Assembly: GCF_008329945.1 (NCBI RefSeq)
Contig: NZ_CP035807.1
Location: 1,922,001 to 1,986,000, forward strand
DNA from: Thiospirochaeta perfilievii
Lineage (GTDB): Bacteria > Spirochaetota > Spirochaetia > DSM-2461
DNA: 64,000 nucleotides
Reading direction: 5' to 3'
The position numbers and the translations under genes are program-made. Below, in pieces: positions 63,332-64,000 of this stretch (the stretch's first letter is position 1; every line of letters begins with the position of its first letter). The notes beneath the pieces are model-generated. The model was not told the origin of the DNA. It worked only from the letters and a program-made list of their open reading frames with translations, and did not search any database.

Positions 63332-63931
63332 ATGAATGAAAGTAGAAATTTAATAAGACAAAATTATAATCCTATGGAAAAAGAGGTAATTAGAAAGGGT
63401 ATACATATGACTATAGCCTTTATTCCATCCTTAGCCTTATTTAGCAGAAGTTTAACTATTACTCTGTTACTACTTGGAACAGTCTTCTATTTAATTAGCG
63501 AAATATTTAGAGTTAATAATAAAGAATTTATAGGTTTTGTAACCTCAATATCAGAAATTGCCTCTAGAGAAAGGGATAAAGGTATAACTTTAGGTCCCGT
63601 AACCCTTGCTGTTGGGTCATTATTAGTACTTTCACTATTTACTCCTGTTGCAGCAGCCTGTGGGATTTACGCTCTAGCATTTGGAGATGGGCTATCTAGT
63701 GTAACAGGTAAGTTGTGGGGATATAAAAAAATTCCATTTACCCAAGGGAAATCCTATGTTGGGTTTTTTACATGTTTTACAATGATATTATCAACAACTT
63801 ACGGTGTAACAGGATTATTAAATAAATCACTTCTTGCTGCAGTTGCAGGGGCTATTACAGAGCTTATACCTATAAAAGATATAGATAATTTGCTTATACC
63901 TATTGTTGTAGCATTAGCAGTAGTACTTTAA
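63332..63931 (+). CDS. CTP-dependent polyprenol/diacylglycerol kinase-like membrane protein (SEC59/DGK1/VTE5 type)
   Basis: A 199-residue membrane protein with about six helices. The family pattern shows EVIRKGIHMTIAFIPSLAL, ACGIYALAFGDGLSSVTGKLWG and a following QGKSYVGF. These are hallmarks of the SEC59/DGK1/VTE5 group that phosphorylates long-chain alcohols or diacylglycerol with CTP. The ATG at 63332 lies at the predicted sigma-54 start site, so if that promoter is used the ATG at 63374 (MEKEVIRKG, 185 residues) is the likelier start. Neither has a strong ribosome site. Its end overlaps a possible convergent frame by 4 bases. Confidence 0.75.
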   Translation: MNESRNLIRQNYNPMEKEVIRKGIHMTIAFIPSLALFSRSLTITLLLLGTVFYLISEIFRVNNKEFIGFVTSISEIASRERDKGITLGPVTLAVGSLLVLSLFTPVAAACGIYALAFGDGLSSVTGKLWGYKKIPFTQGKSYVGFFTCFTMILSTTYGVTGLLNKSLLAAVAGAITELIPIKDIDNLLIPIVVALAVVL

Positions 63932-64000
63932 CCCCAAAGAGTTATTGTATGCATACTTGTCATAAACATAATTGCTCCACATATTAGTAATAATACTATT
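63928..64000 (-). CDS. Possible C-terminus of a membrane protein, truncated by window edge
   Basis: On the complement the frame is open from the right edge and ends at 63928 with hydrophobic residues IVLLLICGAIMFM followed by TSMHTITLWG. The 3' overlap with the rightward gene matches the habit of other convergent pairs here. With only 24 codons visible the call is tentative. Confidence 0.3.
   Translation of the reverse strand, partial: IVLLLICGAIMFMTSMHTITLWG

Overview
This 64 kb window is an AT-rich bacterial chromosome (roughly one third G+C by eye), densely packed with housekeeping, envelope and signalling genes and with no mobile element, phage or CRISPR array. The gene set points to a free-living, motile spirochaete: CarD, DUF342/FapA beside a MinD-like ATPase, a FliL-like protein, CheR/CheB, many lipoproteins with outer-membrane (Lpt) genes, HPr kinase next to RpoN, and large spirochaete-style TPR and exported repeat proteins. 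The assignment is an inference from gene content and could be tested with the ParB, DnaX or PyrG proteins.

Layout. 1-4.4 kb: 3' end of parB, then a leftward moxR-DUF58-transglutaminase set. 4.5-7.6 kb: a strong promoter, three tandem tRNA-Ser genes, SRP RNA, then dnaX-ybaB-recR. 7.6-19.4 kb: nucleotidase, glycosidase, DD-carboxypeptidase, two-component proteins, an NfeD/SPFH set, IMPACT-family protein, a TPR protein and a LamG/FN3 exported protein. 19.4-21.2 kb: uvrC. 21.2-32.4 kb: a long leftward array pyrG-lptC-lptA-lptB-rpoN-hpf-(terminator)-hprK-hpr-ntrY-ntrC-lexA-holA, resembling the proteobacterial lpt-rpoN-hpf-Ntr-PTS cluster. 32.5-44.4 kb: cheR-cheB, an RseC-like protein, a catalytically degenerate YmdB relative, hsp20, ispF-carD, a FliL-like lipoprotein, an orphan peptide-binding protein, an aldo/keto reductase, a lytic transglycosylase, and a DAHP synthase-prephenate dehydratase fusion. 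44.4-50.6 kb: uncharacterised exported and membrane proteins and an acyl-CoA synthetase. 50.5-55.3 kb (leftward): ctpA-rsmE-fxsA-NlpC/P60-nnr. 55.4-64 kb (rightward): MinD-like-fapA-lgt-transglutaminase-like-ion channel-CNB protein, then a gene behind a consensus sigma-54 promoter.

The regulatory story is the most interesting part. RpoN and an NtrY/NtrC pair lie in the array, and at 63.2-63.3 kb there is an exact sigma-54 -24/-12 element with a perfect 10-bp inverted repeat about 88 bp upstream of the expected start site, a plausible enhancer for an NtrC-type activator.

Six genes (transglutaminase, hybrid kinase, ntrY, pyrG, FliL-like, NlpC/P60) are interrupted in one frame, and every one is repaired by adding a single base in a homopolymer. 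I annotate them as single genes. Either the assembly under-calls some homopolymers or some of these sites slip; pyrG sits on an A-AAA-AAG heptamer. Separately, dnaX has an in-frame run of 12 A where either slipped frame stops at once, giving a gamma-like product. Convergent gene pairs abut or overlap at their 3' ends throughout.

No gene-free stretch longer than 300 bases remains once broken genes are joined. The longest gaps are 63181-63331 (sigma-54 region), 32412-32561 (pyrG/cheR divergent region, no confident promoter) and 55302-55427 (ctpA/MinD-like divergent region, with a strong AGGAGG ribosome site before the rightward gene).
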